Source: CALNZV01 sp942491115 (lineage in GTDB: Bacteria > Desulfobacterota > Desulfobacteria > Desulfobacterales > UBA5852). From it: a stretch of DNA of 64,000 nt. The notes under the pieces were generated by a model, which was not told the DNA's origin, did not search any database, and saw only the letters and a list, made by a program, of their open reading frames with translations. Where the stretch lies: positions 62,001 through 126,000 of the forward strand of contig CALNZV010000019.1 in the NCBI GenBank assembly GCA_942491115.1. The letters run 5' to 3'. Made by a program: the position numbers and the translations under genes. The stretch's first letter is position 1, and each line of letters opens with the position of its first letter. Shown here piece after piece: positions 1 through 8,792 of the stretch.

Positions 1-223
1 CCCCCATCTCTACGGAACGCTTCATTTGACCCCTTTCGAGGCCCTGACCGGGGCGCGGAAGATGGTCACCGTCTCCCGGGGAATAAATTCCAGGCAGCTC
101 CGGGTCACCGTGCCGGCCGGCATCAAGTCGGGAAGTTCTCTGAGACTCCGGGGGCAGGGGAAGACGCTCCCGGACGGAACCCGGGGGGACCTGTATCTGA
201 GAATCGAATGGGATCGCTCGTAG
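1..223 (+). CDS. DnaJ/CbpA-like co-chaperone, C-terminal fragment
   Basis: This is the last 73 or so codons of a gene that begins before the window; the frame is open from base 2 to the TAG at 221-223. The fragment reads as the end of a DnaJ-type substrate-binding domain: a leucine-rich strand followed by EALTGARKMV, then VPAGIKSGSSLRLRGQGKT and a terminal DLYLRIEW strand, which is the usual pattern of the second C-terminal beta domain of DnaJ and CbpA. The family stimulates DnaK ATPase activity and presents clients. The J domain is outside the window, so DnaJ cannot be told from CbpA. It is convergent with the following minus-strand gene, 17 bases away. Confidence 0.8.
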   Translation, partial: PHLYGTLHLTPFEALTGARKMVTVSRGINSRQLRVTVPAGIKSGSSLRLRGQGKTLPDGTRGDLYLRIEWDRS

Positions 224-240
224 GACCTGCTCTTTTGGGG

Positions 241-1164
241 TTATTCGACCAGTTGGATGGTCACCTGATTTCTGCCTCCCTGTTTGGAGGCATACATGGC
301 AACGTCCGCCCGCCTGATAAACCCTGTCAGTTCCTCGTTGGAATCGTACTGGGTGGCTCCGATGCTGACGGTCACCTTCACCTCTTCGTCGGGCCTCGGA
401 TAAAAGCGCTCGTTTTCGACTGCCGAACGAATACGCTCGGCAACCGTCTCCGCCTCTTCGGCGGTGGTCTCCGGAAGAATGACGGTGAACTCTTCACCAC
501 CGTATCGATAGGCCGTGTCCAGCTTTCTGAGGCAGGATTCGATGATCTGAGCCAATCGCATCAGAACCTTGTCACCCTCCAGATGGCCGTAGGTGTCGTT
601 GTAGCGCTTGAAGTGATCGATATCCATCAACATTAAAGACAGCGGGGGATTGTAGCGAATGGTCCGGTCCACTTCCTGGGCAAGCTGGTTGTAGAAGTGC
701 CGCGAGTTGAAGAGTTTGGTCAGGCCGTCGGTGGTGGCAAGTCGCTGCAGTTGCTCTAGCATCTTCACCCGCTCCTGGGTGAGCTGCCGCTCTTTCAGTA
801 CTCTCCGCAACCGGAGAAGCAGTTCTGCGAACCTAACGGGTTTGAAAAGGAAGTCGCTCGCCCCCTTGCTGATGGCCTCCTCATATGAATATTCGGCACT
901 GTAACCGGTGATGACGATCACATCCACTTCATATTTTTTCTTTATCCGGTCGGTCAATTCAAGACCGTCCATACCCGGGAGGGAGATGTCCGTAATGACG
1001 ACGTCCGGTTCCTGTTCGGCCATCATTGCCAGAGCATCTTCGGCGCTTGCAGCGGATTGGGCATCAAATCCGGACATGCCGATAAACTCGTGCATGGTGG
1101 TCCGTATTCCGGAATCGTCATCCACAATGAGAATACGGCTGTCAGAGGATGAATCGGCTGTCAT
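241..1164 (-). CDS. Response regulator with GGDEF diguanylate cyclase domain
   Basis: A 307-residue two-domain protein. Residues 10-125 form a receiver domain with the acidic pair in ILIVDDD, phospho-acceptor D59 in VVITDISLPGMDG and K108 in DFLFKPV. Residues about 140-300 form a GGDEF domain with an intact GGEEF active site at 222-226. An RxxD motif (R213-D216) lies exactly five residues before GGEEF, the classical inhibitory site that binds product cyclic di-GMP. It should make cyclic di-GMP in the cytoplasm when phosphorylated, PleD/WspR-style. No partner kinase is adjacent, so the input is unknown. All catalytic residues are present, so I expect an active enzyme. It is divergent from lepA. 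Confidence 0.93.
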   Translation of the reverse strand: MTADSSSDSRILIVDDDSGIRTTMHEFIGMSGFDAQSAASAEDALAMMAEQEPDVVITDISLPGMDGLELTDRIKKKYEVDVIVITGYSAEYSYEEAISKGASDFLFKPVRFAELLLRLRRVLKERQLTQERVKMLEQLQRLATTDGLTKLFNSRHFYNQLAQEVDRTIRYNPPLSLMLMDIDHFKRYNDTYGHLEGDKVLMRLAQIIESCLRKLDTAYRYGGEEFTVILPETTAEEAETVAERIRSAVENERFYPRPDEEVKVTVSIGATQYDSNEELTGFIRRADVAMYASKQGGRNQVTIQLVE

Positions 1165-1200
1165 TGCTGGTTTCCATTCCTAAAGATGCCGCGGATCGGC

Positions 1201-1230
1201 TTGACATCAATAAAAACAATCTGATAAAAA
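1201..1230 (+). promoter_or_regulatory. Candidate sigma-70 promoter for lepA
   Basis: A perfect TTGACA at 1201-1206 is followed, 18 bases on, by TAAAAA at 1225-1230 preceded by TG (extended -10 style). It lies in the 313-base gap between the divergent regulator and lepA and points at lepA, implying an untranslated leader of about 240 bases. The rest of the gap is AT-rich near 1230-1265 and then GC-rich with no recognised element. Confidence 0.45.
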
Positions 1231-1477
1231 GTTTTTCTTTAATATTAAGGCGTTAATATAATTGAGAAGGGAAATCGTGTCAACCGGCTTTTCGTCCCGT
1301 ACATCCGCCGGACCACCATCACGCTGCCCGCCGTCACAACCCGTCACACCCACTTTGCACGCCGGCACCCGAAGTGTCCTCCGGAATCGGCCCGTCGCGC
1401 CACCCGCAGATGACAGACGACGGGAAATGGGGGGGTGCAGGGGAGAAAACCGGCAGCCTTCCAAGAAGCGAGAATCA

Positions 1478-3274
1478 ATGGACCACCTTCGAAATTTCAG
1501 CATCATCGCCCACATCGACCATGGGAAATCCACCCTATCGGACCGGCTCATCCAATCCAGCGGAATTGTCTCCGATCGGGATTTCAAGGACCAGATCCTT
1601 GACTCCATGGATATCGAGCGGGAAAGAGGCATCACCATCAAAAGCCAGACCGTATGCATCCCATACAGAGCCGAGGACGGCAAGGAATATGTCCTCAACC
1701 TCATCGACACCCCCGGCCATGTGGATTTTACCTATGAGGTATCCCGCGCCCTGGCCTCCTGTGAGGGGGCGCTGCTACTGATCGATGCCAGCCAGGGAGT
1801 GGAAGCCCAAACCCTGGCCAATCTCTACCTGGCCCTGGAGCACGACCTTGAGATCATTCCGGTCATCAATAAAATCGATTTGCCCTCGGCGGACATCGAA
1901 CGGGTAAAAGGAGAAATCGAGGAAGATCTGGGCCTGGACCCGGAAACGGCAATCCTGGTCTCGGCCAAAGAGGGTACGGGTATCGAGGGGGTCTTCGAAG
2001 CTGTCGTCCGCCGCCTGCCGCCACCGAAGGGTGACACGGGCGCAGAGCTGAAGGCCTTGATTTTTGACTCTCACTACGATGCATATCGGGGAACCATCGT
2101 TCATGTGAGAATCTTCCAGGGAACCCTCAAAGTCGGCGACACCATCAAATTCATGTCCAACGGGGCCACGTATAAGACCGAGGAGATCGGTGTCTTCCAG
2201 ATCATCAGAAAACCCCGCAAAACATTATCGGCCGGGGACGTGGGCTACATCATCGCCGGCATCAAAACCGTCAGCGACACCCGGTGCGGGGACACCGTCA
2301 CCCACAAAAATCGCCCCTGCGACCGGCCGACGCCCGGTTTCAAGGAAGCCAAACCGGTCGTATTTTCATCCATTTATCCCGTGGCTTCCGATGAATACGG
2401 CGACCTTGCCGTGGCCATGGAAAAGCTGAAGCTAAATGATGCCTCCCTGATCTATGAAAAGGACTCGTCAGCGGCCCTGGGCTTCGGGTTTCGATGCGGT
2501 TTTTTAGGCCTGCTTCACCTGGAAGTGGTTCAGGAGCGGCTCGAGCGGGAATTTGATCTCTCCTTGATACTCACGGCCCCCTCGGTCCAGTACGAGCTTC
2601 TGATGAAGGAAGGATCCGTCGTGATCATCGACAACCCTGCCCTCTACCCGGATCCGACCATGATCGAGGATGCCAAGGAGCCCTTTATCAAAGCGTCGAT
2701 TATCATTCCCGAGCGGTACATGGGTGCGGTGATGAAGCTCTGCCTGGACCGCCGTGGCATCAATAAAAACTACCAATACCTCACCGCCAACCGAATCGAA
2801 ATGATATTTGAACTGCCCCTGGCGGAAGTGGTCTACGATTTCTACGACCGACTGAAATCCATTACCCAGGGCTACGGGTCCTTCGATTACGACATGCTCG
2901 ATTTCCGTCAAACGGACCTTGTCAAGGTGGATATTCTCATCAACGGCGAGAGAGTGGATGCCCTCTCTCAGTTGGTTCACCGAGAGCGAAGCATCGAGCG
3001 GGCGCGGTTCGCCTGCGAGAAGCTTCGCGAAGAAATCCCGCGGCAGATGTTCAAGATCGCCATCCAGGGAGCCATCGGCGGCACGATTATCGCCAGGAAG
3101 ACCGTGTCGCCCTTTCGCAAGGATGTTACCGCCAAGTGCTACGGGGGGGACATCAGCCGCAAGCGCAAACTCCTTGAAAAGCAGAAAAAAGGAAAAAAGC
3201 GGATGAAGATGGTCGGACAGGTACAGATCCCCCAGTCCGCCTTTCTGTCGGTCCTGAAGTCAGACGCCGATTGA
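1478..3274 (+). CDS. lepA: Elongation factor 4 (LepA GTPase)
   Basis: A ribosome-associated translational GTPase that back-translocates or remodels stalled ribosomes. The G motifs are present: AHIDHGKST (P-loop), the RGITIK switch, DTPGHVDF and NKIDLPSAD. The C-terminal tail has the LepA-specific basic block KKGKKRMKMVGQVQIPQ, which separates it from EF-G. I place the start at the ATG at 1478, giving 598 residues, the normal LepA length, and beginning MDHLRNFSIIAHIDHG. The frame stays open upstream to 1262, but that extension is Pro/Arg-rich and unlike the family. A purine-rich stretch (AAGAAGCGAG) precedes the chosen start. leuC follows 50 bases later and may be cotranscribed. Confidence 0.97.
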   Translation: MDHLRNFSIIAHIDHGKSTLSDRLIQSSGIVSDRDFKDQILDSMDIERERGITIKSQTVCIPYRAEDGKEYVLNLIDTPGHVDFTYEVSRALASCEGALLLIDASQGVEAQTLANLYLALEHDLEIIPVINKIDLPSADIERVKGEIEEDLGLDPETAILVSAKEGTGIEGVFEAVVRRLPPPKGDTGAELKALIFDSHYDAYRGTIVHVRIFQGTLKVGDTIKFMSNGATYKTEEIGVFQIIRKPRKTLSAGDVGYIIAGIKTVSDTRCGDTVTHKNRPCDRPTPGFKEAKPVVFSSIYPVASDEYGDLAVAMEKLKLNDASLIYEKDSSAALGFGFRCGFLGLLHLEVVQERLEREFDLSLILTAPSVQYELLMKEGSVVIIDNPALYPDPTMIEDAKEPFIKASIIIPERYMGAVMKLCLDRRGINKNYQYLTANRIEMIFELPLAEVVYDFYDRLKSITQGYGSFDYDMLDFRQTDLVKVDILINGERVDALSQLVHRERSIERARFACEKLREEIPRQMFKIAIQGAIGGTIIARKTVSPFRKDVTAKCYGGDISRKRKLLEKQKKGKKRMKMVGQVQIPQSAFLSVLKSDAD

Positions 3275-3324
3275 ACCCGGCCACCCCCCATGCCGATGGC
3301 TGAATATGCTGAGATGGAGGCTCC

Positions 3325-4614
3325 ATGGGTAAAACGATCGCCGAAAAGATATTCGACCGCCACCGAATCGATCAACCCTCGGAAGATATCCACGTGATCC
3401 GCTTGGACGCGGTTTTCTGCCATGAAATTACCACGCCGATCGCCATTACCGATTTGATGGCCCGGGGAAAAGATCGGGTGTTCGACCCCAACCGCATCAA
3501 GGCCGTCATCGATCACGTCACCCCGGCCAAAGACACCAAAACCGCCACCCAGGGGAAAATCCTCCGTGATTGGGCCCGCCGGCAGGGAATCAGGGATTTT
3601 TTCGACATTGGCCGCAACGGTGTCTGCCACGCCCTTTTCCCGGAGAAGGGCTTCGTCCGGCCGGGCGATACCATCATCATGGGAGACTCCCACACCTGCA
3701 CCTACGGGGCTTTCGGGGCATTTGCCGCCGGGGTGGGCACAACGGATTTGGAGGTGGGCATCCTGAAGGGGGTGTGTGCGTTTCGAACGCCGGAAACCTT
3801 TCGAATCAACCTGACCGGAGATCTTCCTCCCGGGGTGTTTGCCAAGGATGTGATTCTCTCCGTGATCGGACGCATCGGTGTCGACGGGGCCACGAACGCG
3901 GTGATCGAGTTTGCCGGACCGGTAGTGGAGGCCATGTCCATGGAGGCCCGGATGACCCTGTGCAACATGGCCATCGAGGCTGGCGGCACCTGCGGCATCT
4001 GCGCCCCCGACGGGGTCACGGTGGACTACCTGTGGCCATGGATCCGGACGGATTATGAAAGCCGAGATCATGCCCTTAGGGCTTTCATGAAACTCCACCC
4101 CGATTCGGACGCCCGGTATGGGAAGGTGATCGACCATGACTGCAGCCGCCTCGAGCCCCTGGCCAGCTTCGGCTACAGGCCTGATAACGTCAAACCGGTT
4201 AGAGAGATGAGCGGGGAGTCAGTGGACCAGGTCTATATCGGTTCCTGCACCAATGGCCGGATCGAGGATCTGCGGGCGGCAGCGGCGGTCATCGACGGCC
4301 GAACCATCCACCCGACGGTTCGCGGCATCGTATCGCCGGCCACCCCCTCCGTATTCAAACAGGCCCTCGATGAAGGCTTGATCGCCATTTTCATGGACGC
4401 AGGCTTCTGCGTGACCAACCCCACCTGCGGGGCATGCCTCGGTATGAGCAACGGGGTTCTGGCGAAGGGTGAAGTCTGCGCCGCCACCACCAATCGAAAT
4501 TTTGTCGGTCGAATGGGAAAGGGCGGGATGGTTCACCTGATGAGCCCGGCCTCGGCAGCGGCCACCGCCATTGCCGGCCACATCGCCAGTTCCCCCCTGT
4601 TTACCAAGGAGTAG
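3325..4614 (+). CDS. leuC: 3-isopropylmalate dehydratase large subunit
   Basis: A 429-residue aconitase-superfamily protein of the shorter LeuC type found in many anaerobes. It carries the [4Fe-4S] ligands C308 (GSCTNGR), C368 and C371 (PTCGACLG), plus the MGDSHTCTYGAFGAFA segment typical of the family. With LeuD it isomerises 2-isopropylmalate to 3-isopropylmalate in leucine synthesis. The homologous homoaconitase family is hard to exclude by eye, but the paired small subunit and the absence of lysine-AAA genes favour LeuC. The start has GGAGG just upstream (GATGGAGGCTCC). leuD begins 6 bases after the stop, so the two are certainly cotranscribed. Confidence 0.93.
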   Translation: MGKTIAEKIFDRHRIDQPSEDIHVIRLDAVFCHEITTPIAITDLMARGKDRVFDPNRIKAVIDHVTPAKDTKTATQGKILRDWARRQGIRDFFDIGRNGVCHALFPEKGFVRPGDTIIMGDSHTCTYGAFGAFAAGVGTTDLEVGILKGVCAFRTPETFRINLTGDLPPGVFAKDVILSVIGRIGVDGATNAVIEFAGPVVEAMSMEARMTLCNMAIEAGGTCGICAPDGVTVDYLWPWIRTDYESRDHALRAFMKLHPDSDARYGKVIDHDCSRLEPLASFGYRPDNVKPVREMSGESVDQVYIGSCTNGRIEDLRAAAAVIDGRTIHPTVRGIVSPATPSVFKQALDEGLIAIFMDAGFCVTNPTCGACLGMSNGVLAKGEVCAATTNRNFVGRMGKGGMVHLMSPASAAATAIAGHIASSPLFTKE

Positions 4615-4620
4615 GCAGCC

Positions 4621-5145
4621 ATGAAGTCCTTCGACGGCAGCGTGCTGTTTCTGGATCGTTCGGACATCAACACCGATGAGATCATACCGGCCCGGTATCT
4701 GACGGAGATCACCAAGGAGGCTCTGGGTCCTCACCTCCTGGAGGATCTGACCCTTGACGGGTTCGATCCCTCGACGGCAATAAGGGATCGGCATGTCATC
4801 GTTTCCCGTTCCAATTTCGGGTGCGGCTCATCCCGGGAGCATGCCCCATGGGCCCTGGAGGTCAACGGAATTCATTTGGTCATAGCGGAAAGCTTTGCGC
4901 GGATTTTCCGCCAGAACATGTTCAACGGCGGAATGATGGCCATCGAACTGCCGGCGGCCACCATCGAGATGCTGTTTCAAACCTTCGCCGGGAGATCCAC
5001 CGCGGTCCACACCGATCTGGCGGCCCGCACGCTGGTGTTTTCAGCGAGACAGGGAGCGTCGACCATTGGCTTCGATCTGGGGGAATTCGATCATGAACTG
5101 GTCATGGCCGGCGGCTGGGTCAACTATGCCGACGCTCGCTACTGA
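4621..5145 (+). CDS. leuD: 3-isopropylmalate dehydratase small subunit
   Basis: A 174-residue swivel-domain partner of LeuC. Family landmarks are NTDEIIPARYLTE near the start, NFGCGSSREHAPWAL in the middle (substrate-binding loop) and ESFARIFRQNMFNGG. The length fits the small LeuD type that pairs with 420-residue LeuC. Its ribosome-binding site (AAGGAG) sits in the last codons of leuC, six bases of spacer separate the genes, and tight translational coupling is likely. The last 7 bases overlap the end of the convergent FAH-family gene, so no terminator can lie between the two operons; antisense interference there is possible but unproven. Confidence 0.95.
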   Translation: MKSFDGSVLFLDRSDINTDEIIPARYLTEITKEALGPHLLEDLTLDGFDPSTAIRDRHVIVSRSNFGCGSSREHAPWALEVNGIHLVIAESFARIFRQNMFNGGMMAIELPAATIEMLFQTFAGRSTAVHTDLAARTLVFSARQGASTIGFDLGEFDHELVMAGGWVNYADARY

Positions 5146-6008
5146 AGCCGACCCTGGAAATCGGCAGACATCCCCCCCGAAATCACGGGATTGACAAGGG
5201 TGCCGATGCCCTCGATCTCGCATTCCACAACATTTCCCGCCTCCAGAACGACAGGCGGATTCCTGAATATTCCTACCCCTGCCGGCGTTCCGGTGGAGAT
5301 CACATCCCCGGGAGTCAGGGTGATGTCCTCACTGATATCGGCAATGAGGGTGGGAATATCGAAAATCATGTCGGCGGTGGTGCCGTCCTGCATCGTCTGA
5401 CCATCCACTTTTGCGGTCAATCTGAGGGCATGGGGATTTGGAATCTCGTCACCGGTCACGATGGCCGGTCCCATCGGCGCGAACGTGTCGAAGGATTTGC
5501 CCCGGAACCACTGGGAATCCCTGAACTGGGCCTCACGGCCGGAAACATCGTTCATGACCATGTAGCCCGCTACCCAGGCCATGGCCTGATCCCTTGGAAT
5601 CCTCTTGCCCCCGGCCCCGATCACCACCGCCAGTTCCACTTCCCAGTCCACCCGACCGGTGCTGCGGGGCATCTCGATGGGGTCGTAGGGCCCATTCAGG
5701 GTATTGGGCGTCTTACAGAAAATCAGGGGGCGCTCCGGAGGATCGAAATTCCCCTCCCTGGCGTGCTCCGTGTAATTCTTACCCAAGCATATGATTTTTG
5801 AGGGGCTGTGGATAGGGCATCCGATCCTCTCGGTCAGGGGGTGCCCCTCGTCCTTGATGTCACGAATCCTATCCAGCCAGCGGTCCCTGAAAAACGCAAG
5901 ACCGATGTCCGGCATCTCAGGAAAATGATGCCACAGATCGATGACATTGTCCCCGATCCAAATGCCGGGCCGTTCTTCACCCTTGTTGCCGTATCGAATC
6001 AGCCTCAC
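5139..6008 (-). CDS. Fumarylacetoacetate hydrolase family protein
   Basis: A 289-residue FAH-fold enzyme. The C-terminal two thirds (from KIICLGKNYTEHARE) hold the fold; metal ligands are E123 and E125 (DWEVELAVVIG) and D154 (VMNDVSGRE), followed by GKSFDTFAPMGPAIV and the STGTPAGVG loop. Such proteins cleave C-C bonds in acyl-pyruvates or act as oxaloacetate tautomerase or decarboxylase; the exact substrate cannot be read from the sequence. It is the last gene of a three-gene minus operon (ndk, trmJ, this gene) and overlaps trmJ by 4 bases. No aromatic catabolic gene is nearby, so a housekeeping metabolite-repair role is as likely as degradation. Confidence 0.88.
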   Translation of the reverse strand: MRLIRYGNKGEERPGIWIGDNVIDLWHHFPEMPDIGLAFFRDRWLDRIRDIKDEGHPLTERIGCPIHSPSKIICLGKNYTEHAREGNFDPPERPLIFCKTPNTLNGPYDPIEMPRSTGRVDWEVELAVVIGAGGKRIPRDQAMAWVAGYMVMNDVSGREAQFRDSQWFRGKSFDTFAPMGPAIVTGDEIPNPHALRLTAKVDGQTMQDGTTADMIFDIPTLIADISEDITLTPGDVISTGTPAGVGIFRNPPVVLEAGNVVECEIEGIGTLVNPVISGGMSADFQGRLQ

Positions 6009-6796
6009 CTGATCTCCTTGCCGTTCGGCCGGGGGTTTTCTTCCAACCCGGCCCTAAATCCGTCCTCATAGTTTTTCCGGGCATACCAATCCACCTGACG
6101 GCAGATCCCGCGGATAATACTCACATCCCTTGCCCTGAGCTGGATCCGGGTAAAGAACTGGCGCAGCCGGTTGAGCCAGTAATCCGGATTCTCCGGGTTG
6201 ATGTAAGAGATGCGGACCAGAATGTCCCGCAATTGATCGTACATGCCGTCGAGTTCGTGACGACTCGCCAATCTCGGCGCATGGGGAATGCCGGATTCGG
6301 ATGTGGCGCTGGAAATCTCGTAGCAAATCACCATAACCGCCTGGGCCAGATTCAGGGAGGAAAACGACGCCGTCGGGATGGTGACCAGCTTGTGGCAGCG
6401 CCTCAGGTCTTCATTGGTCAGCCCTCTGTCCTCGCTTCCGAACACCACCGCCACCTGATTGCTTTTGGAAAAGGACACCACCTCTTTCGCTATCACCGGC
6501 GGCGACAGGGTGACCTTTCGCTCTCCTCCAAGTCTGGCCGTGGTGCCCACAACAAAACCGCAGTCCGCCACCGCATCGGTGAGGGTGTCAAACCGAAGAA
6601 TACGGTCCACCATGTCGCCTGCGGCGTGGGTCGCCAACATCCGGATTCGCGGGATATCATAGTTCTCCGGTGCCACCACCGACAGCCGCTCGATTCCCAT
6701 GTTCAAGGCCGCCCTGGCGGCGGCGCCGATATTTTCGGGAAAGCGCGGACGGTTCAGTACGATGCGAATCCGCTCCAGATGACCCCCATCGGCCAT
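6005..6796 (-). CDS. trmJ: tRNA 2'-O-methyltransferase, TrmJ type
   Basis: A 263-residue SPOUT-fold methyltransferase. Motif 1 is RPRFPENIGAAARAALNMG, motif 2 is VVFGSEDRGLTNEDL, and motif 3 is SFSSLNLAQAVMV; together these form the knotted SAM site and are diagnostic of the TrmJ/TrmH group 1 proteins that methylate position 32 of the tRNA anticodon loop. The extra C-terminal 90 residues are usual for TrmJ dimers. The start ATG overlaps the ndk stop by one base (TGATG on the coding strand), so translation is coupled. Other TrmH-type targets cannot be excluded. Confidence 0.88.
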   Translation of the reverse strand: MADGGHLERIRIVLNRPRFPENIGAAARAALNMGIERLSVVAPENYDIPRIRMLATHAAGDMVDRILRFDTLTDAVADCGFVVGTTARLGGERKVTLSPPVIAKEVVSFSKSNQVAVVFGSEDRGLTNEDLRRCHKLVTIPTASFSSLNLAQAVMVICYEISSATSESGIPHAPRLASRHELDGMYDQLRDILVRISYINPENPDYWLNRLRQFFTRIQLRARDVSIIRGICRQVDWYARKNYEDGFRAGLEENPRPNGKEIR

Positions 6797-7212
6797 CAGC
6801 CGATGCGCTCCAGATGATTGAAGAAGTAGCCGGTTTCGAAGGACGCGGATTCCGTCGAATCGGAACCGTGAACCACATTTTTCTCGATGTCGGTGGCAAA
6901 CTCCGCACGAATGGTTCCTGGCGCCGCATCCTTATAGTTTGTGGCTCCCATGAGTTCGCGGTATCGGGCGATGGCATTTTCCCCCTCGAGGATCATGACG
7001 ACGCAGGGCCCGGACGACATGAAATCGGTCAGACTCGAAAAAAAAGGCCTCTCCTTGTGTACGGCATAAAACCCTTCGGCCTGGGACTTTGACATGTGAA
7101 TCATCTTCATGGCAATGATCCCCAAATCGTTGCCTTCCAGTCGTTTGACAACCTCACCGATTATCCCCCGGGCAACCCCGTCGGGTTTGATGATCGACAA
7201 TGTGCGCTCCAT
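6796..7212 (-). CDS. ndk: Nucleoside diphosphate kinase
   Basis: A 138-residue enzyme that transfers the gamma phosphate from ATP to nucleoside diphosphates through a phosphohistidine. It opens MERTLSIIKPDGVARG, and the active-site block NVVHGSDS places the catalytic histidine at H115. Length and motifs match bacterial Ndk throughout. The start is preceded by AAAGGAGAG at a good distance. It is the first gene of the operon ndk-trmJ-FAH hydrolase, with a 1-base overlap to the next gene. Confidence 0.97.
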   Translation of the reverse strand: MERTLSIIKPDGVARGIIGEVVKRLEGNDLGIIAMKMIHMSKSQAEGFYAVHKERPFFSSLTDFMSSGPCVVMILEGENAIARYRELMGATNYKDAAPGTIRAEFATDIEKNVVHGSDSTESASFETGYFFNHLERIG

Positions 7213-7511
7213 TGCGGGTGCTCTCCTTTCGTGGGTACCGTTGACCGTCCTGACGTCGCTGACGCGATATGGATAAAATCCGATCGCCGCCCAAGGTCCG
7301 ATTCCGGACCTGTCCGACCCACCTCATAGAGAATCGGATGCGGAGGCGGCTGCAGAGCCTGTTGAAGTGCGGCTGCCATAGCAGAAAGGACGAGGGGGCG
7401 TCAAGGGATTGCGGGAGGGCGGGACCCACCCTCCGTCCGTAGAGAAACCGGAAGGTCTCTCCATACCTCACACCCGGTTTATGATGGAAGCACCCCGGGT
7501 TCGGAGTCGAT

Positions 7512-7540
7512 TGACAGACATTCGCCTTAGGGTTAAAAAC
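7512..7540 (+). promoter_or_regulatory. Candidate promoter for the fmdB-macro domain genes
   Basis: TTGACA at 7512-7517 is followed 16-17 bases later by TTAAAA/TAAAAA around 7534-7540. It lies in the 379-base gap between divergent ndk and the FmdB gene. The rest of that gap (7213-7511) contains no ORF or clear structured element that I could identify. Confidence 0.35.
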
Positions 7541-7591
7541 CGGATGTTTCCGGTCTCAACCCCTATCCTTAGATTTCCGAGGGAGTGACGT

Positions 7592-8083
7592 ATGCCTATC
7601 TATGAGTTTTACTGCTCGAGATGCAACACCCTATTCAATTTCTTTTCTCGAACCGTTGACACCCGAAAGACACCCAATTGCCCGAAATGTAAAATCGAAA
7701 AGCTCGACCGCCACATGTCCACTTTCGCGTTCACCGGCCGGGCGAAAGAGGACGAGGGTCTTGGGGACCTTCCCTTCGATGAGTCCAAAATGGAGCAGGC
7801 CATGCACATGCTGGCCGGAGAGGCCGGTAACATCGATGAGGACGACCCAAGACAGGCGGCCCAGGTCATGCGAAAATTGAAGGATATGACGGGGATCGAT
7901 CTTGGAGACGGCATGGAGGAGGCATTGGCCCGGATGGAACGAGGGGAGGAGCCCGAAAAAATTGAAGAAGAAATGGGCGATCTCCTCGAAGGAGAAGATC
8001 CAATCAAGCTGAAGGGCCGGAAAGGCGGGCGGGGCGGCAAGCGATCGGCTCCCTCCCGAGATGAAACCCTCTACGATTTGTAG
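7592..8083 (+). CDS. FmdB-family zinc ribbon protein
   Basis: A 163-residue protein that starts MPIYEFYCSRCN, the hallmark of the FmdB/CxxC putative regulatory family. Four cysteines in two CxxC knuckles (C8, C11, C30, C33) should bind one zinc. After about residue 50 comes an acidic helical region with repeated Met/Glu (residues 60-135), then a Gly/Arg/Lys-rich stretch and a DETLYDL end. The zinc ribbon is shared with putative regulators of formamidase genes, but the biochemical role is unknown. Start codon GTATGCC is preceded by GAGGGAG. A macro-domain gene follows 33 bases later on the same strand. Confidence 0.85.
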   Translation: MPIYEFYCSRCNTLFNFFSRTVDTRKTPNCPKCKIEKLDRHMSTFAFTGRAKEDEGLGDLPFDESKMEQAMHMLAGEAGNIDEDDPRQAAQVMRKLKDMTGIDLGDGMEEALARMERGEEPEKIEEEMGDLLEGEDPIKLKGRKGGRGGKRSAPSRDETLYDL

Positions 8084-8116
8084 GTCCCCGGGACACCATG
8101 TGAAAGAAGGCCTGAC

Positions 8117-8644
8117 ATGACCATCAGACCCATCGAGCGAATCCGGGTGATTCAGGACGACATCACCCGGGTGGCTGTCGATGCGATCGTGAACGCAGCC
8201 AACAGCAGCCTCCGGGGAGGAGGAGGCGTGGACGGTGCCATTCACCGGGCAGCAGGTCCGGATCTTCTGGACGAGTGTCGAACCCTCGGCGGATGCCCCA
8301 CCGGAGAAGCACGCCTCACGGCCGGATACCGTCTGCCGGCCCGATACGTCATCCACACCGTCGGACCCGTCTACCGAGGGCTTCCAGGGGATCGATCCCT
8401 TCTATCGAGTTGCTACCGGAACTGCTTCGCTCTCTCAGCCGAACATCACATCAGATCGATCGCCTTTCCCGCCATCAGCTGCGGGGTTTACGGCTACCCC
8501 ATAGCCGATGCCTGCCAAATCGCTGTTTCCGTAGCCCTCGACAGTCTTAAGGGTATCGCCGAAAGCATCGAAACGGTGATCTTCGTCCTGTTTTCGCAAA
8601 GCGACAAACACGTGTATGAGATGGAAATCGACCGGCACCGTTGA
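8117..8644 (+). CDS. Macro-domain protein (ADP-ribose/O-acetyl-ADP-ribose hydrolase-like)
   Basis: A 175-residue single macro domain. The ADP-ribose-binding motifs are clear: the IVNAANSSLRGGGGVDGAIHR segment (residues about 26-46; conserved NAAN and GGGGVDGAI), GCPTGEA, the VIHTVGP strand and FPAISCGVYGYP. These match the MacroD/YmdB group, which removes acetyl from O-acetyl-ADP-ribose or ADP-ribose from proteins and nucleic acids. It is probably cytosolic. It follows the FmdB gene closely and is followed by a TTGACA-rich spacer, so it likely ends that transcription unit. No sirtuin or ADP-ribosyltransferase is visible nearby to suggest a specific substrate. Confidence 0.92.
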   Translation: MTIRPIERIRVIQDDITRVAVDAIVNAANSSLRGGGGVDGAIHRAAGPDLLDECRTLGGCPTGEARLTAGYRLPARYVIHTVGPVYRGLPGDRSLLSSCYRNCFALSAEHHIRSIAFPAISCGVYGYPIADACQIAVSVALDSLKGIAESIETVIFVLFSQSDKHVYEMEIDRHR

Positions 8645-8792
8645 CAGGCCAACGGCGGCGTATTTCAGGGCAGAATATTCCGAAGTGGTTGACAAATGCC
8701 CCCCAATCATTACTGTACACGACTACCGAATTCGTTACGGACCCTGTCGACATGGGTTGATCGACGGGGTCGACGTCCAAAGGAGGATTATC

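Noticed and set aside
1262..1477. 72-codon N-terminal extension of LepA
   Set aside because: The sequence is Pro/Arg-rich and unlike LepA, and the ATG at 1478 gives the normal length and start.
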